From Pelomonas lactea (lineage in GTDB: Bacteria; Pseudomonadota; Gammaproteobacteria; Burkholderiales; Burkholderiaceae_C), in the NCBI RefSeq assembly GCF_043555885.1, contig NZ_JBIGHX010000001.1, positions 62,001-126,000 on the forward strand: a stretch of 64,000 nucleotides of DNA. Reading direction: 5' to 3'. The notes beneath the pieces are model-generated. The model was not told the origin of the DNA, searched no databases, and saw only the letters and a program-made list of their open reading frames with translations. The position numbers and the translations under genes were made by a program. Below, in pieces: positions 16,286-24,147 of the stretch; the stretch's first letter is position 1; the number at the start of each line of letters is the position of its first letter.

Positions 16286-18067
16286 ATGCGCAGTTCCCCC
16301 GTCTCCTGGACCCTCAGCCTGCTGGCCTGTGCCGCCCTGACCGCCTGCGGCGGCGGTGCCGGCAACGACGCGCCCACCACCCAGACGCTGGCGGCGGACG
16401 CGCCGACGGCCTTCACGCTCAACGTGGCACTGGACGAGGCCTTGCCCGCCAGCGACGTCGAGGCCCTGCCCCAGTTCCACACCGCCGCCGTGCAGCTGGA
16501 CGAACCGGTGGACGGCGCCGAGCCGCACCGTGCCGAGGCGGCAGCCGGCGTGGGCACGCGCGGCCTGACGCTGGCCGGGCTGGACGACGCGCTGCGCCCC
16601 CGCGCCCTGGCCGCCGGCACCGGCGAAGCCGCGCCGATGGCCACGACGACGACGGTCACCACCTACACGCCCGCGCAGATCCGCGCCGCCTACGGGCTGC
16701 CGGCGCTGGCCGGCGCCACGGCCGCACAGCTGGGCGCGGGCCAGACGATCTACATCGTCAACGCCAAGCACGACCCCAACATCGCCGCCGAGCTGGCCGC
16801 GTTCAACACCAAGTTCGGCCTGCCCGGCTGCACCACGCGCACGCTGGCCGCGAACGCCGCGCTGCCGCTGGCGGCGGCGTCAAAGACGAGTTGCGAGCTG
16901 GTCGTCGCCTACAGCTCGGGTGCCAACCTGACGGCCACCGCGCCGGCCTACGACAGCGGCTGGGCCACCGAGATCGCGCTGGACGTGCAGTGGGCCCATG
17001 CCACCGCGCCGCTGGCCCGGCTGGTGCTCATCGAGGCGCCGGACGCCGGCGTCGCCAGCCTGTCCAACGCCGTCGCGCTGGCCAACAAGATGGGGCCCGG
17101 CGTCGTCTCCATGAGCTTCGGTGCCGCCGAGGGCGTCTGGACGACGGCCTACGACGGCGTCTTCAACACCGCCGGCATGAGCTACCTGGCCGCCACCGGC
17201 GACAACGGTGCGGCGGTGTCGTGGCCGTCGGCGTCCAGCCGCGTGCTGGCCGTGGGCGGCACCACGCTGGCGTACAGCGGCAGCGGCGCGCGCAGCGAAA
17301 CCACCTGGAGCGGCACCGGCGGCGGCACCAGCGCCTATGTGGCGCTGCCCAGCTACCAGAGCGGCAGCATCGCCGGCTACGCGCGCCGCGCGGTGGCCGA
17401 CGTGGCCTTCAACGCCAACCCCAACTCGGGTCAGTACGTGGCCGTCATCTCGCCCGGCACGAGCGCGGTGCGCTGGATCAGCGCCGGCGGCACCAGCCTG
17501 TCCACGCCGCAATGGGCCGGCCTGCTGGCCGTGGCCAACGCACAGCGCGCCGCATCGGGCAAGGCGGCGCTGGGCCAGCCGCACGCGGCGCTCTACCAGC
17601 AGGTGGGCGCCGTGCCCACCGCCTATGCCGCCGCGTTCAAGGACGTGTCCACCGGCGCCAACGGCAGCTGCACCACCTGCACGGCCAAGGTCGGCTACGA
17701 CACGCCCACCGGCTGGGGCACGCCCAACGCCACGGCGCTGTGGGCCAGCCTGGGCAACGCCGCCGCCGGCACGACCAGCACCACGGCCACCGCCAGCACG
17801 GCGCCCAAGCTCACCACCACCAGCCTCAGCGGCGTGGCCGGCAAGGCGCTGAGCGCCGGCATCGGCTACAGCGCGCCGGGCGCCACGTCGCTGGCCATCA
17901 CCATCAGCGGCTCGCCCAGCGGCATGGCCTTCTCGGCCAGCAGCAGCGGCATCGCCGTCAGCTGGCCCAAGCCGGTGGCGGGCACCGTCAACCTGTCCAT
18001 CACGCTGAAGGACAACCTGGGCCAAACCAGCACCGGCACCGTGGCCGTGAAGATCAGCGCCAGCTGA
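16286..18067 (+). CDS. Sedolisin-type (S53) serine-carboxyl peptidase, predicted lipoprotein
   Basis: 593 residues. An N-terminal lipoprotein signal ends in LTAC|GGG, so the protein should be anchored at or released from the outer envelope. The catalytic domain shows the sedolisin Glu/Asp pair in TEIALDVQWAHA (E229, D233), the oxyanion Asp in ATGDNG, and the nucleophile in GGTSLSTPQWAG (Ser404). The usual prodomain is short or replaced by a low-complexity linker (about residues 30-125). A C-terminal Ig-like segment (about 515-593, KLTTTSLSGVAGKAL...) follows. It is preceded by a c-di-GMP riboswitch, so its expression is probably tied to the motile/sessile switch. Confidence 0.9.
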   Translation: MRSSPVSWTLSLLACAALTACGGGAGNDAPTTQTLAADAPTAFTLNVALDEALPASDVEALPQFHTAAVQLDEPVDGAEPHRAEAAAGVGTRGLTLAGLDDALRPRALAAGTGEAAPMATTTTVTTYTPAQIRAAYGLPALAGATAAQLGAGQTIYIVNAKHDPNIAAELAAFNTKFGLPGCTTRTLAANAALPLAAASKTSCELVVAYSSGANLTATAPAYDSGWATEIALDVQWAHATAPLARLVLIEAPDAGVASLSNAVALANKMGPGVVSMSFGAAEGVWTTAYDGVFNTAGMSYLAATGDNGAAVSWPSASSRVLAVGGTTLAYSGSGARSETTWSGTGGGTSAYVALPSYQSGSIAGYARRAVADVAFNANPNSGQYVAVISPGTSAVRWISAGGTSLSTPQWAGLLAVANAQRAASGKAALGQPHAALYQQVGAVPTAYAAAFKDVSTGANGSCTTCTAKVGYDTPTGWGTPNATALWASLGNAAAGTTSTTATASTAPKLTTTSLSGVAGKALSAGIGYSAPGATSLAITISGSPSGMAFSASSSGIAVSWPKPVAGTVNLSITLKDNLGQTSTGTVAVKISAS

Positions 18068-19355
18068 CGCGCGCCACCAGCCCGCCGCCGTCGCGCGGCA
18101 GCAGCTGCAGCTCGGCCCCCTCGGCGCGCGCGATGCGCTCGACGATGGCCAGCCCCAGGCCCGAGCCCGGCACGCCACCCCGCGCGGCGTCGCCGCGCTG
18201 GAACGGCCGCTTGAGCGCCTCCACCCGTGCCGGCGCGATGCCAGGGCCACGGTCGCGCACCTCGATCCACGCCGCCCCCGCCATCTCGCCGCAGGCCAGC
18301 TCAAGGGGCGGCGCGCCATGCGTCTGCGCGTTGACGACCAGGTTCAGCACCAGGCGCCGCAGCGCCTGCGGCCGCGCCCGGCGGTGCACGGCCGGGCCGG
18401 GCGCCAGCGTGGGCTGCGGCAGGCCAGGCGCCAGCGCCAGCGTCTCGGCCAGAAATTCGCGCAGCTCGATGTCCACGGCCGGCAGGTCCTGCTCGGCCGG
18501 GTGCGACGCGCGCGCATAGTCCAGGAACTGCGTCAGCATGCCGTCCAGCCCGTGCAGGCTGCGGTCCAGCGTGTCCAGCAGCTCACGGTCGGCCTGGCCG
18601 GCCGGCATCGAATCGCGCAGCAGCTCGCTGGCCAGCCGGATCTTGGCCAGCGGCGTGCGCAGGTCGTGCGACAGGCCGGCCAGCATCAGCAGCCGCTCCT
18701 CCTCGTCGCGGGCCAGCGCGGCGGCCATGTCGTTGAAGCCGCGCGCCAGCGCCGCCGTCTCGGCAGGCCCGTCGGTGGGCAGCGCGAGCCGGCGCTGGCC
18801 TTCGCCGACGGCGCGCGTGGCGTCCACCAGCCGCGCCAGCGGCCGGTTGATGCGGCGCTGGATCAGCCACGCGCCCATCAGCGCCAGTGCGCCGCTGACG
18901 GCGCTGGCAATGATCCAGGTGCGCGCGAAACGGTGCGCCGGCTGCACGGACGGCACCACCAGCCAGAACGGCACGTCGGGCAGCTTCACGGCCAGCAGCC
19001 CGCTGGGCTCGCGGCGCCAGGCCAGCTCCGACGCCTGCAACCCCAGCTGCCCCGCCAGCTCGGCCAGGAAGCCGCGCTCCAGCAGCGTCGGCCGCGCACG
19101 GCGCTTCTCGTCCGGCCCCACCGCGGCGCGCGCGTTGAAGCGGGCGACGAAGCCGGCCCGCTGCTCCTGCGGCAGCAGGCTCAGGCCCTCGGCCACCGCC
19201 TGCAGGCCGCGCGCCGTGGCCTCGGCCGACTGCTTGAGCCGCGGCCGCGCGATGAACTGCCCGTAGGCCAGCGCATTGACGACCTGGCCCAGCACGATGA
19301 GCGCGACGATAAGCCACAGGTTGCGGCCGAACAGGGTGGACAGGCCCCAGGTCAT
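18054..19355 (-). CDS. EnvZ-like sensor histidine kinase
   Basis: 433-residue OmpR-system kinase with an N-terminal membrane helix (LWLIVALIVLGQVVNALAY), a periplasmic domain of about 120 residues, a second helix (WIIASAVSGALALMGAWLI), a HAMP domain, the H-box LAGLSHDLRTPLAKIR, the N-box NLVVNAQTHG and G-boxes DRGPGI and GSGLGLAI. It overlaps the upstream response regulator by 4 bp and the convergent sedolisin gene by 14 bp. The start at ATG 19355 gives MTWGLSTLFGRN, typical for this family. Confidence 0.93.
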   Translation of the reverse strand: MTWGLSTLFGRNLWLIVALIVLGQVVNALAYGQFIARPRLKQSAEATARGLQAVAEGLSLLPQEQRAGFVARFNARAAVGPDEKRRARPTLLERGFLAELAGQLGLQASELAWRREPSGLLAVKLPDVPFWLVVPSVQPAHRFARTWIIASAVSGALALMGAWLIQRRINRPLARLVDATRAVGEGQRRLALPTDGPAETAALARGFNDMAAALARDEEERLLMLAGLSHDLRTPLAKIRLASELLRDSMPAGQADRELLDTLDRSLHGLDGMLTQFLDYARASHPAEQDLPAVDIELREFLAETLALAPGLPQPTLAPGPAVHRRARPQALRRLVLNLVVNAQTHGAPPLELACGEMAGAAWIEVRDRGPGIAPARVEALKRPFQRGDAARGGVPGSGLGLAIVERIARAEGAELQLLPRDGGGLVARVSWR

Positions 19356-20062
19356 CGCGCGTCGGGCTCGGGAATGAAGACGTAGCCGAGGCCCCACACC
19401 GTCTGGATGTGGCGCGGCGTGCCGGGGTCGGTCTCGACGAGGCGGCGCAGCCGCATGATCTGCACGTCCAGGCTGCGGTCGCTGACGCCATGGTCATCGC
19501 CGTGCGCCAGCGTCAGCAGCTTCTCGCGGCCCAGCGGCCGGTTGGGCTGGCTGGCCAACGCGCGCAGCAGCTGGAACTCGACGGTGCTGATCTCGACCCC
19601 CACGCCGTCGCGCTCCAGCCGGCGCTGGCTGGGGTAGAGCGTGAAGGGCCCGAAGTTCACCGCCGCCTCTCCGGCCGGGCCCAGGTGCGCGCCCAGCTGC
19701 TGCTGGCGGCGCACCATGGCCTGGAGGCGGGCCAGCAGCTCGCGCGGTGCGAACGGCTTGGTGAGGTAGTCGTCGGCGCCCATCTCCAGGCCCAGCACGC
19801 GGTCCACGAGGTCGCCGCGCGCGGTCAGCATCAGGATGGGAATGGTCTCGCCCTGCGCGCGCAGGCGCCGGCACAGCGACAGGCCGTCCTCGCCGGGCAT
19901 CATCAGGTCCAGCACCAGCACGTCGAACCGCTCGCGCGCCAGCAGCTGCGCGGCCGCACCGGTATCGGGCACGGCGCGCACGCTGAGGCCATGCTCGGTC
20001 AGGTAGCGCTGCAGCAGGCCGCGCAGTTCGGCTTCGTCGTCGGCGATGAGGATACGGGTCAT
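19352..20062 (-). CDS. OmpR-family response regulator
   Basis: 236 residues: receiver domain with ADDEAE, phosphoacceptor in VLDLMMPGEDG, LTARGD and TKPFAP, then a winged-helix Trans_reg_C domain ending HIQTVWGLGYVFIPE. It is first in a two-gene operon with the EnvZ-like kinase (ATGA overlap). Closest in style to OmpR. Divergent from the serine hydrolase at 20207, with 144 bp between them. Confidence 0.94.
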   Translation of the reverse strand: MTRILIADDEAELRGLLQRYLTEHGLSVRAVPDTGAAAQLLARERFDVLVLDLMMPGEDGLSLCRRLRAQGETIPILMLTARGDLVDRVLGLEMGADDYLTKPFAPRELLARLQAMVRRQQQLGAHLGPAGEAAVNFGPFTLYPSQRRLERDGVGVEISTVEFQLLRALASQPNRPLGREKLLTLAHGDDHGVSDRSLDVQIMRLRRLVETDPGTPRHIQTVWGLGYVFIPEPDAR

Positions 20063-20206
20063 GCGGCGATGTTAGGGACGCCGCGCCGGGAAGCCGCCAC
20101 GGAAATGGATGACAAACCGTTGCACCGCGGCGCCGGTGTCAGCGGCTGCAAGCAGTGCAACAACGCTTGCAACCTGCGCGGCGGCGCCGGCGGGCAGCAT
20201 GGCGGC

Positions 20207-21199
20207 ATGCCCTCCACCGCACACACCCTCCTCCTCCTGCTCGCCGGCACGCCGCTGTGGACGCAGGCCGCCCCCACGCCGGCGCAGCGGGCCGACGCGG
20301 CGCGGCTGACGGCCGAGGCGTCCGCCGCCTGCGTGGCCGCCCAGCCCTTCTACTGGGAGCTGGGCGACGCGACAAAGCCGCTGGCCAGCGGCCGGGCCGG
20401 CGACGGTGCGCCGGAGCGCGACACGCGGATGGCCATCGCGTCGGCGTCGAAGTGGCTGTACGGCGCCTTCGTCGCCGAGCGCCGCCAGGGGCAGCTGACG
20501 GCCGAGGACGTGAAGTTCCTGCACTTCCAGTCCGGCTACACGAACTACCGCGTGTGCCGGCGCGACCAGACCATCGCCGCCTGCCTGGAGAACCCGCTCA
20601 ACGGCCGCGGCCGCCCGGACCCGGCCACAGAGAACCGTTTCGCCTACAACGGCGGCCACCTGCAGAAGCACGCTGTGCTGATGGGGCTGGGTTCACTGGG
20701 CCCCGCCGGCCTGGCCCAGGCGGTGCAGCAGGCGCTCGCACCCGCGCTGGGGGCCGACTGGCAGCTGAGCTACAGCCAGGCCATGCCGGCCGGCGGCGGC
20801 GTGACGAGCGCGGGCGACTACGCCCGCTTCCTGCGCGCGCTGCTGGACGGGCGGCTGCAGCTGGGCGCGCTGCTGGGCACGCAGGCCGTCTGTACGAGTC
20901 CGCAGGCCTGTCCGCGCGACGCGGTGAAGACGCCCATTCCGAGCGCCGAGCGCTGGCACTACAGCCTGGCCCACTGGGTGGAGGACGACCCGCAGATGGG
21001 CGACGGCGCGTTCAGCAGCCCCGGCGCGTTCGGCTTTTACCCGTGGATCAGCGCGGACAGGCGCTTCTACGGCCTGGTGGCCCGCGAGCAGCGCCACGGC
21101 GTGCTGAGCATGGACGCCGGCGAAAAGCCCGCGGTGGCGTCGGTGGGCTGCGGCCGGCAGATCCGCGCGGCGTGGCTGGATGGCCAGCCGCGCCGCTGA
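20207..21199 (+). CDS. Secreted serine hydrolase, beta-lactamase/transpeptidase-like fold
   Basis: 330 residues with a short signal peptide (HTLLLLLAGTPLWTQAAP). The SxxK motif of the penicillin-recognising enzymes is seen in AIASASKWLYGAF, and SYSQAMPAGGG may supply the YxN/SxN equivalent. A glycine-rich segment VTSAGDYARFLRALLDG resembles the class C/esterase family. Probably periplasmic or secreted; substrate unknown, and a true beta-lactamase role cannot be claimed. The start lacks a clear ribosome binding site, so its N-terminus is the least certain part. Confidence 0.78.
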   Translation: MPSTAHTLLLLLAGTPLWTQAAPTPAQRADAARLTAEASAACVAAQPFYWELGDATKPLASGRAGDGAPERDTRMAIASASKWLYGAFVAERRQGQLTAEDVKFLHFQSGYTNYRVCRRDQTIAACLENPLNGRGRPDPATENRFAYNGGHLQKHAVLMGLGSLGPAGLAQAVQQALAPALGADWQLSYSQAMPAGGGVTSAGDYARFLRALLDGRLQLGALLGTQAVCTSPQACPRDAVKTPIPSAERWHYSLAHWVEDDPQMGDGAFSSPGAFGFYPWISADRRFYGLVAREQRHGVLSMDAGEKPAVASVGCGRQIRAAWLDGQPRR

Positions 21200-21222
21200 A
21201 CCTTCATCCACAAGGACGCGCT

Positions 21223-22197
21223 ATGCACCTCCGATCCCTGTCCGCACTGGCGCTGGCCGCCACGCTGGCCGCCTGCGGTGGCGGCGGCGACAACCCCGCC
21301 CCCACGCCGCCGCCCACGGCGACCGACCAGCTCGTGGCCACCACCGTGGCGGGCTTCCCGCATGCGGTCAACGTCTACCGCACGGCCGGCGCCACGCGCG
21401 CCATCGTGCTGCTGCACGGCGGCGCCGGTGACCTGAACGCGGTGGCCTACCAGGTGGGGCTGAACGGCAGCGCCACCACGACGAGCGCGGCGTCCATCAA
21501 CTGGGCCTGGCTGCACGCCCACCAGGTGACGCTGGTCGTCCCGCAGGGCCAGCACATCGCCAGCAACCCGGGTGCGACAACGTGGAGCAACCACGCGATG
21601 ACGTCGGGGCAGGACGACAAGGCCTTCCTGCAGGCGCTGGCGGCCCAGGTGCGCAGCGAGTACGGCCTCGCCGACATCACGCTGATGGGGCACTCGATGG
21701 GCGGCGTGATGACCAACCGCATGTGGTGCGAATCCGCCGCCACGTTCAACCGTTATGTGTCGCTGGCCGGGCCGGCGTCGTCCGCGTTCGGCCAGCCCGC
21801 CACGCCGTGCGCGCCGGGCAGCGCCGCGCCGCCCTACCTGGGCATCATCGGCGACGGCGACAGCGTCATGCAGACCGCCGGCGCCTGGGACGCCGCCACG
21901 TGGACGGTGAACCCGGCCGTGGTGGCGTCATCGCGCGAAGCCTGGGTGAATGCGGTCGTGCTCGGCGAATTCCGCCAGCAGCAGGTGCGCACGGCGCTGG
22001 CCTGCGGCGGCACGCTGGACGCCGCCGCCTTCACCAGCGCCGGCAACGTGGACACCTGGCAGAGCTGCGGCGGCAGGCTGTTGCTGCAGCGGGTGCGCGG
22101 CGCCGACCACGGCGTGGCCTCGCTGGATGCGCGGATGGGGACGACGTCCACCACCGATGTGATGGACGCCGTCATGGCGTTTGTGGCGGCGCACTGA
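21223..22197 (+). CDS. Lipoprotein alpha/beta hydrolase, PHB depolymerase/esterase-like
   Basis: 324 residues. The signal peptide ends in the lipobox LAAC|GGGG. The hydrolase core has IVLLHGGAGDLNAV (oxyanion), VVPQGQ, the nucleophile elbow LMGHSMGGVMTNRM and a late ADHGV histidine, the pattern of Esterase/PHB-depolymerase relatives. Cys residues in CESA, PCAPG, ACGG and SCGG suggest disulfides. AAGGA precedes the ATG by 8 nt. It follows the serine hydrolase by 23 bp on the same strand, so the two secreted hydrolases are likely one operon. Confidence 0.85.
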   Translation: MHLRSLSALALAATLAACGGGGDNPAPTPPPTATDQLVATTVAGFPHAVNVYRTAGATRAIVLLHGGAGDLNAVAYQVGLNGSATTTSAASINWAWLHAHQVTLVVPQGQHIASNPGATTWSNHAMTSGQDDKAFLQALAAQVRSEYGLADITLMGHSMGGVMTNRMWCESAATFNRYVSLAGPASSAFGQPATPCAPGSAAPPYLGIIGDGDSVMQTAGAWDAATWTVNPAVVASSREAWVNAVVLGEFRQQQVRTALACGGTLDAAAFTSAGNVDTWQSCGGRLLLQRVRGADHGVASLDARMGTTSTTDVMDAVMAFVAAH

Positions 22198-22259
22198 CTC
22201 GACCCAGCGCGCCCCCGGCGTCATCGCGCCTTCAAACGCCGTTCCCAACCGGCAAAGCC

Positions 22260-22610
22260 TCAGCGAACGACGCGGTCGGTTTCCAGCGCGACGCGGTCGA
22301 CGCTGCCGTCGCCGTTGCGGAACATGCGCACGCGGCGCATGCCGTCGGGGCTGACGAGCAGTTCGTTGCTCTGGGCGGTCCAGGCTTCGAGCGGGCTCTC
22401 GTCGAGGCCGACACCCACGCGGCGCGCGCCGACGTGGACCCTGAGCGTGCGGCCGTCGTCCAGCAGGTACTCGCCCTGGGCTAGGCGCAGCATGGAGCGG
22501 GCGGCTTCCGCCGGGACGGTGGGTTCCTGGGCGCTCGCGGGCGCGGTCAGCGAGAGGGTGGCGAGCAGGGCGGCCGACAGCGTGAGCGGGCGCAGGTTCC
22601 AGGTCTTCAT
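22260..22610 (-). CDS. Small exported protein, unknown function
   Basis: 116 residues with a clear Sec signal peptide (LTLSAALLATLSLTAPASAQ, cleavage ASA|Q). The mature 88 residues contain a beta-rich repeat-like region (YLLDDGRTLRVHV, NELLVSPDGMRRVRMFRNGDGSVDRV) but no motif I recognise. GGAGT lies upstream of the ATG. It lies just beyond a long hairpin that should insulate it from the PEP-CTERM gene. Confidence 0.7.
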   Translation of the reverse strand: MKTWNLRPLTLSAALLATLSLTAPASAQEPTVPAEAARSMLRLAQGEYLLDDGRTLRVHVGARRVGVGLDESPLEAWTAQSNELLVSPDGMRRVRMFRNGDGSVDRVALETDRVVR

Positions 22611-22693
22611 GGTGGGGTACTCCTTGGGTTTCCCGAGGCCAGTCGCCTCGGCACAAACCCTAGTGCAAAGCCCGTGCCAGCTTTAAAACCCGC

Positions 22694-22748
22694 GGGGCCT
22701 GCCAACACGACGGCAACGGGTCGCGTTGCCGTCGTGTTGGCAGGCCCC
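22694..22748 (-). terminator. Perfect 25-bp hairpin, terminator of the PEP-CTERM gene
   Basis: Arms 22694-22718 and 22724-22748 are perfectly complementary over 25 bp with a 5-nt loop (GGTCG on the plus strand). Read on the minus strand, the stem is followed by GCGGGTTTTAAAG, giving a short U run. It lies between the 3' end of the PEP-CTERM gene and the next minus-strand gene. The stem is far longer than usual intrinsic terminators. Confidence 0.6.
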
Positions 22749-22801
22749 AACCCGCCCCTATCCTCAATTTGTGCCCCAGCTTCGGGCCGGGCCGCGCCGT
22801 C

Positions 22802-23410
22802 TCAGGGCCTGGCGCCTCGCGATGGCGCCCGGCGGCGCCACCAGGCGACCCCGGCGCCCAGCAGCGCGACGACGGCCAGCCCGGTCGATTCGGGCTCGGG
22901 CACGGTGTTGACGACGACGTTGTCCAGCGAGATGTAGCCGAAGCCGCGGCCACCGCTGATACTGGCGCCCAGCACGTCCTGGCCGATGACCAGCGTGCTG
23001 TAGCTGCGGTCCAGCACGGCGCTGACGCTGCCGGTGCCGCCGCCCACCAGTTGGTAGGTGACGGTGATGGTGCTGCCCACGTCGATGTCGGGCACGTACC
23101 AGGACAGGCCCAGGTCCAGCCGGTCCAGGTAGAACGCGCTGCCGTCGGTGGCGGCGATGGACAACGGGTCGCTGCCGTACAGCAGCGTGGGCGTGCCGTT
23201 GAAGGCGCCGGGCAGCGGCAGCCCGTCCAGGTCCGTCGGCGGCCGGTCTTCAACGCCGACACAGTCCGCGCAGGGCGCCGAGAAGCGCAAGCCGTCGGTC
23301 TCGATGCTGCCGGAGTAGGCGTAGCGCGGCGCGTAGCTGTCGAAAGTGACGACGGCCGCCGATGCCGGGCCGAGGGCCGCGGCCAGCAGCAGCGAGGCGA
23401 GGATGCGCAT
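22802..23410 (-). CDS. PEP-CTERM sorting-domain protein
   Basis: 202 residues with an N-terminal signal peptide (LASLLLAAALGPASAA) and a C-terminal PEP-CTERM tripartite signal: VPEPES, the hydrophobic helix GLAVVALLGAGVAW, and the basic tail WRRRAPSRG. The mature domain is beta-rich with two cysteines (CADC). Such proteins are processed by an exosortase (EpsH/XrtA), none of which is in the window, and are exported with exopolysaccharide. The start at 23410 is preceded by GGAGA; the frame to 23485 is not needed. Confidence 0.88.
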   Translation of the reverse strand: MRILASLLLAAALGPASAAVVTFDSYAPRYAYSGSIETDGLRFSAPCADCVGVEDRPPTDLDGLPLPGAFNGTPTLLYGSDPLSIAATDGSAFYLDRLDLGLSWYVPDIDVGSTITVTYQLVGGGTGSVSAVLDRSYSTLVIGQDVLGASISGGRGFGYISLDNVVVNTVPEPESTGLAVVALLGAGVAWWRRRAPSRGARP

Positions 23411-23485
23411 GGAATGTCTCCGGCGGTCTTGTTCTGGAAGGCCCGCCCATGCTGCCAGCACCATCGAGCGGCAAGATGACGGCAC

Positions 23486-23501
23486 CCCGCGTTCGCGGGG
23501 C
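23486..23501. terminator. Short GC hairpin after the FixJ-type regulator
   Basis: CCCCGCG/CGCGGGG with a TT loop, 29 bp beyond the regulator stop. No T run on either side, so termination is doubtful. Confidence 0.3.
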
Positions 23502-23529
23502 TGCGATTCTTGGGGGGTCGGCGCTCCCG

Positions 23530-24147
23530 CTACAGCCCGGCGATCAGCGTCGCCACCTCGGCGGCCGAGCGCACGCCCAGCTTGGCGAACACGCGGGCGC
23601 GGTGCACTTCCACGGTGCGGATGGACACGTGCAGCTCGTCGGCAATGATCTTGTTGAGCTTGCCGGCGGCCACGCGGGTCATGACCTCGCGTTCGCGCTC
23701 GGTCAGGCTGGCCAGCCGCGCGGACCGCTCGGCGGCCTGCGCGCCCTCGGCCTGCATCGCGGCGTCCACCGCCAGCGCCTGCTCGATGCGGTCGGCCAGC
23801 GCGTTGTCGCTGTAGGGCTTCTCCAGGAAGTCGAACGCGCCCTTCTTCAGCGCCTCCACCACCATCGGGATGTCGCCATGCCCGGTCAGGAACAGCACCG
23901 GGTTCTTCAGCCGGCGCGCCAGCAGCTCGTCGTGCAGCCGGGGGCCGGACATGGGCTCCATGCGCACGTCCAGCAGGAAGATGCCGCGCGGCGGCGTGCG
24001 CTCCACGTCCAGCGCGTCCAGCAGCGCGGGGCCGCTGGCGAAGGTGCGCACGTCCAGCCCGCGCGAGCGCATCAGGAAGGCGAGCGCGTCGCGCACGCCC
24101 GGGTCGTCGTCGACGAGGTGGATGGTGCCCATCCGTGGCTCAGGCAT
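23530..24147 (-). CDS. FixJ/DctR-type response regulator (receiver + LuxR HTH)
   Basis: 205 residues: receiver with VDDDPG, phosphoacceptor in FLLDVRMEPMSG, FLTGHGDIPMV and LEKPY, then a LuxR-type helix-turn-helix (LTEREREVMTRVAAGKLNKIIADELHVS). This is the FixJ/NodW/DctR layout. The gene overlaps the 3' end of the PAS kinase by 8 bp, and the pair lies divergent to a TRAP binding protein. By analogy with Rhodobacter DctS/DctR it would control C4-dicarboxylate or similar organic-acid uptake. The symbol is withheld because the ligand is not shown. Confidence 0.9.
   Translation of the reverse strand: MPEPRMGTIHLVDDDPGVRDALAFLMRSRGLDVRTFASGPALLDALDVERTPPRGIFLLDVRMEPMSGPRLHDELLARRLKNPVLFLTGHGDIPMVVEALKKGAFDFLEKPYSDNALADRIEQALAVDAAMQAEGAQAAERSARLASLTEREREVMTRVAAGKLNKIIADELHVSIRTVEVHRARVFAKLGVRSAAEVATLIAGL

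Noticed and set aside
20207..21199. Antibiotic-resistance beta-lactamase
   Set aside because: Only the SxxK motif is convincing; the other lactamase motifs are not clear, so only a serine hydrolase call is supported.
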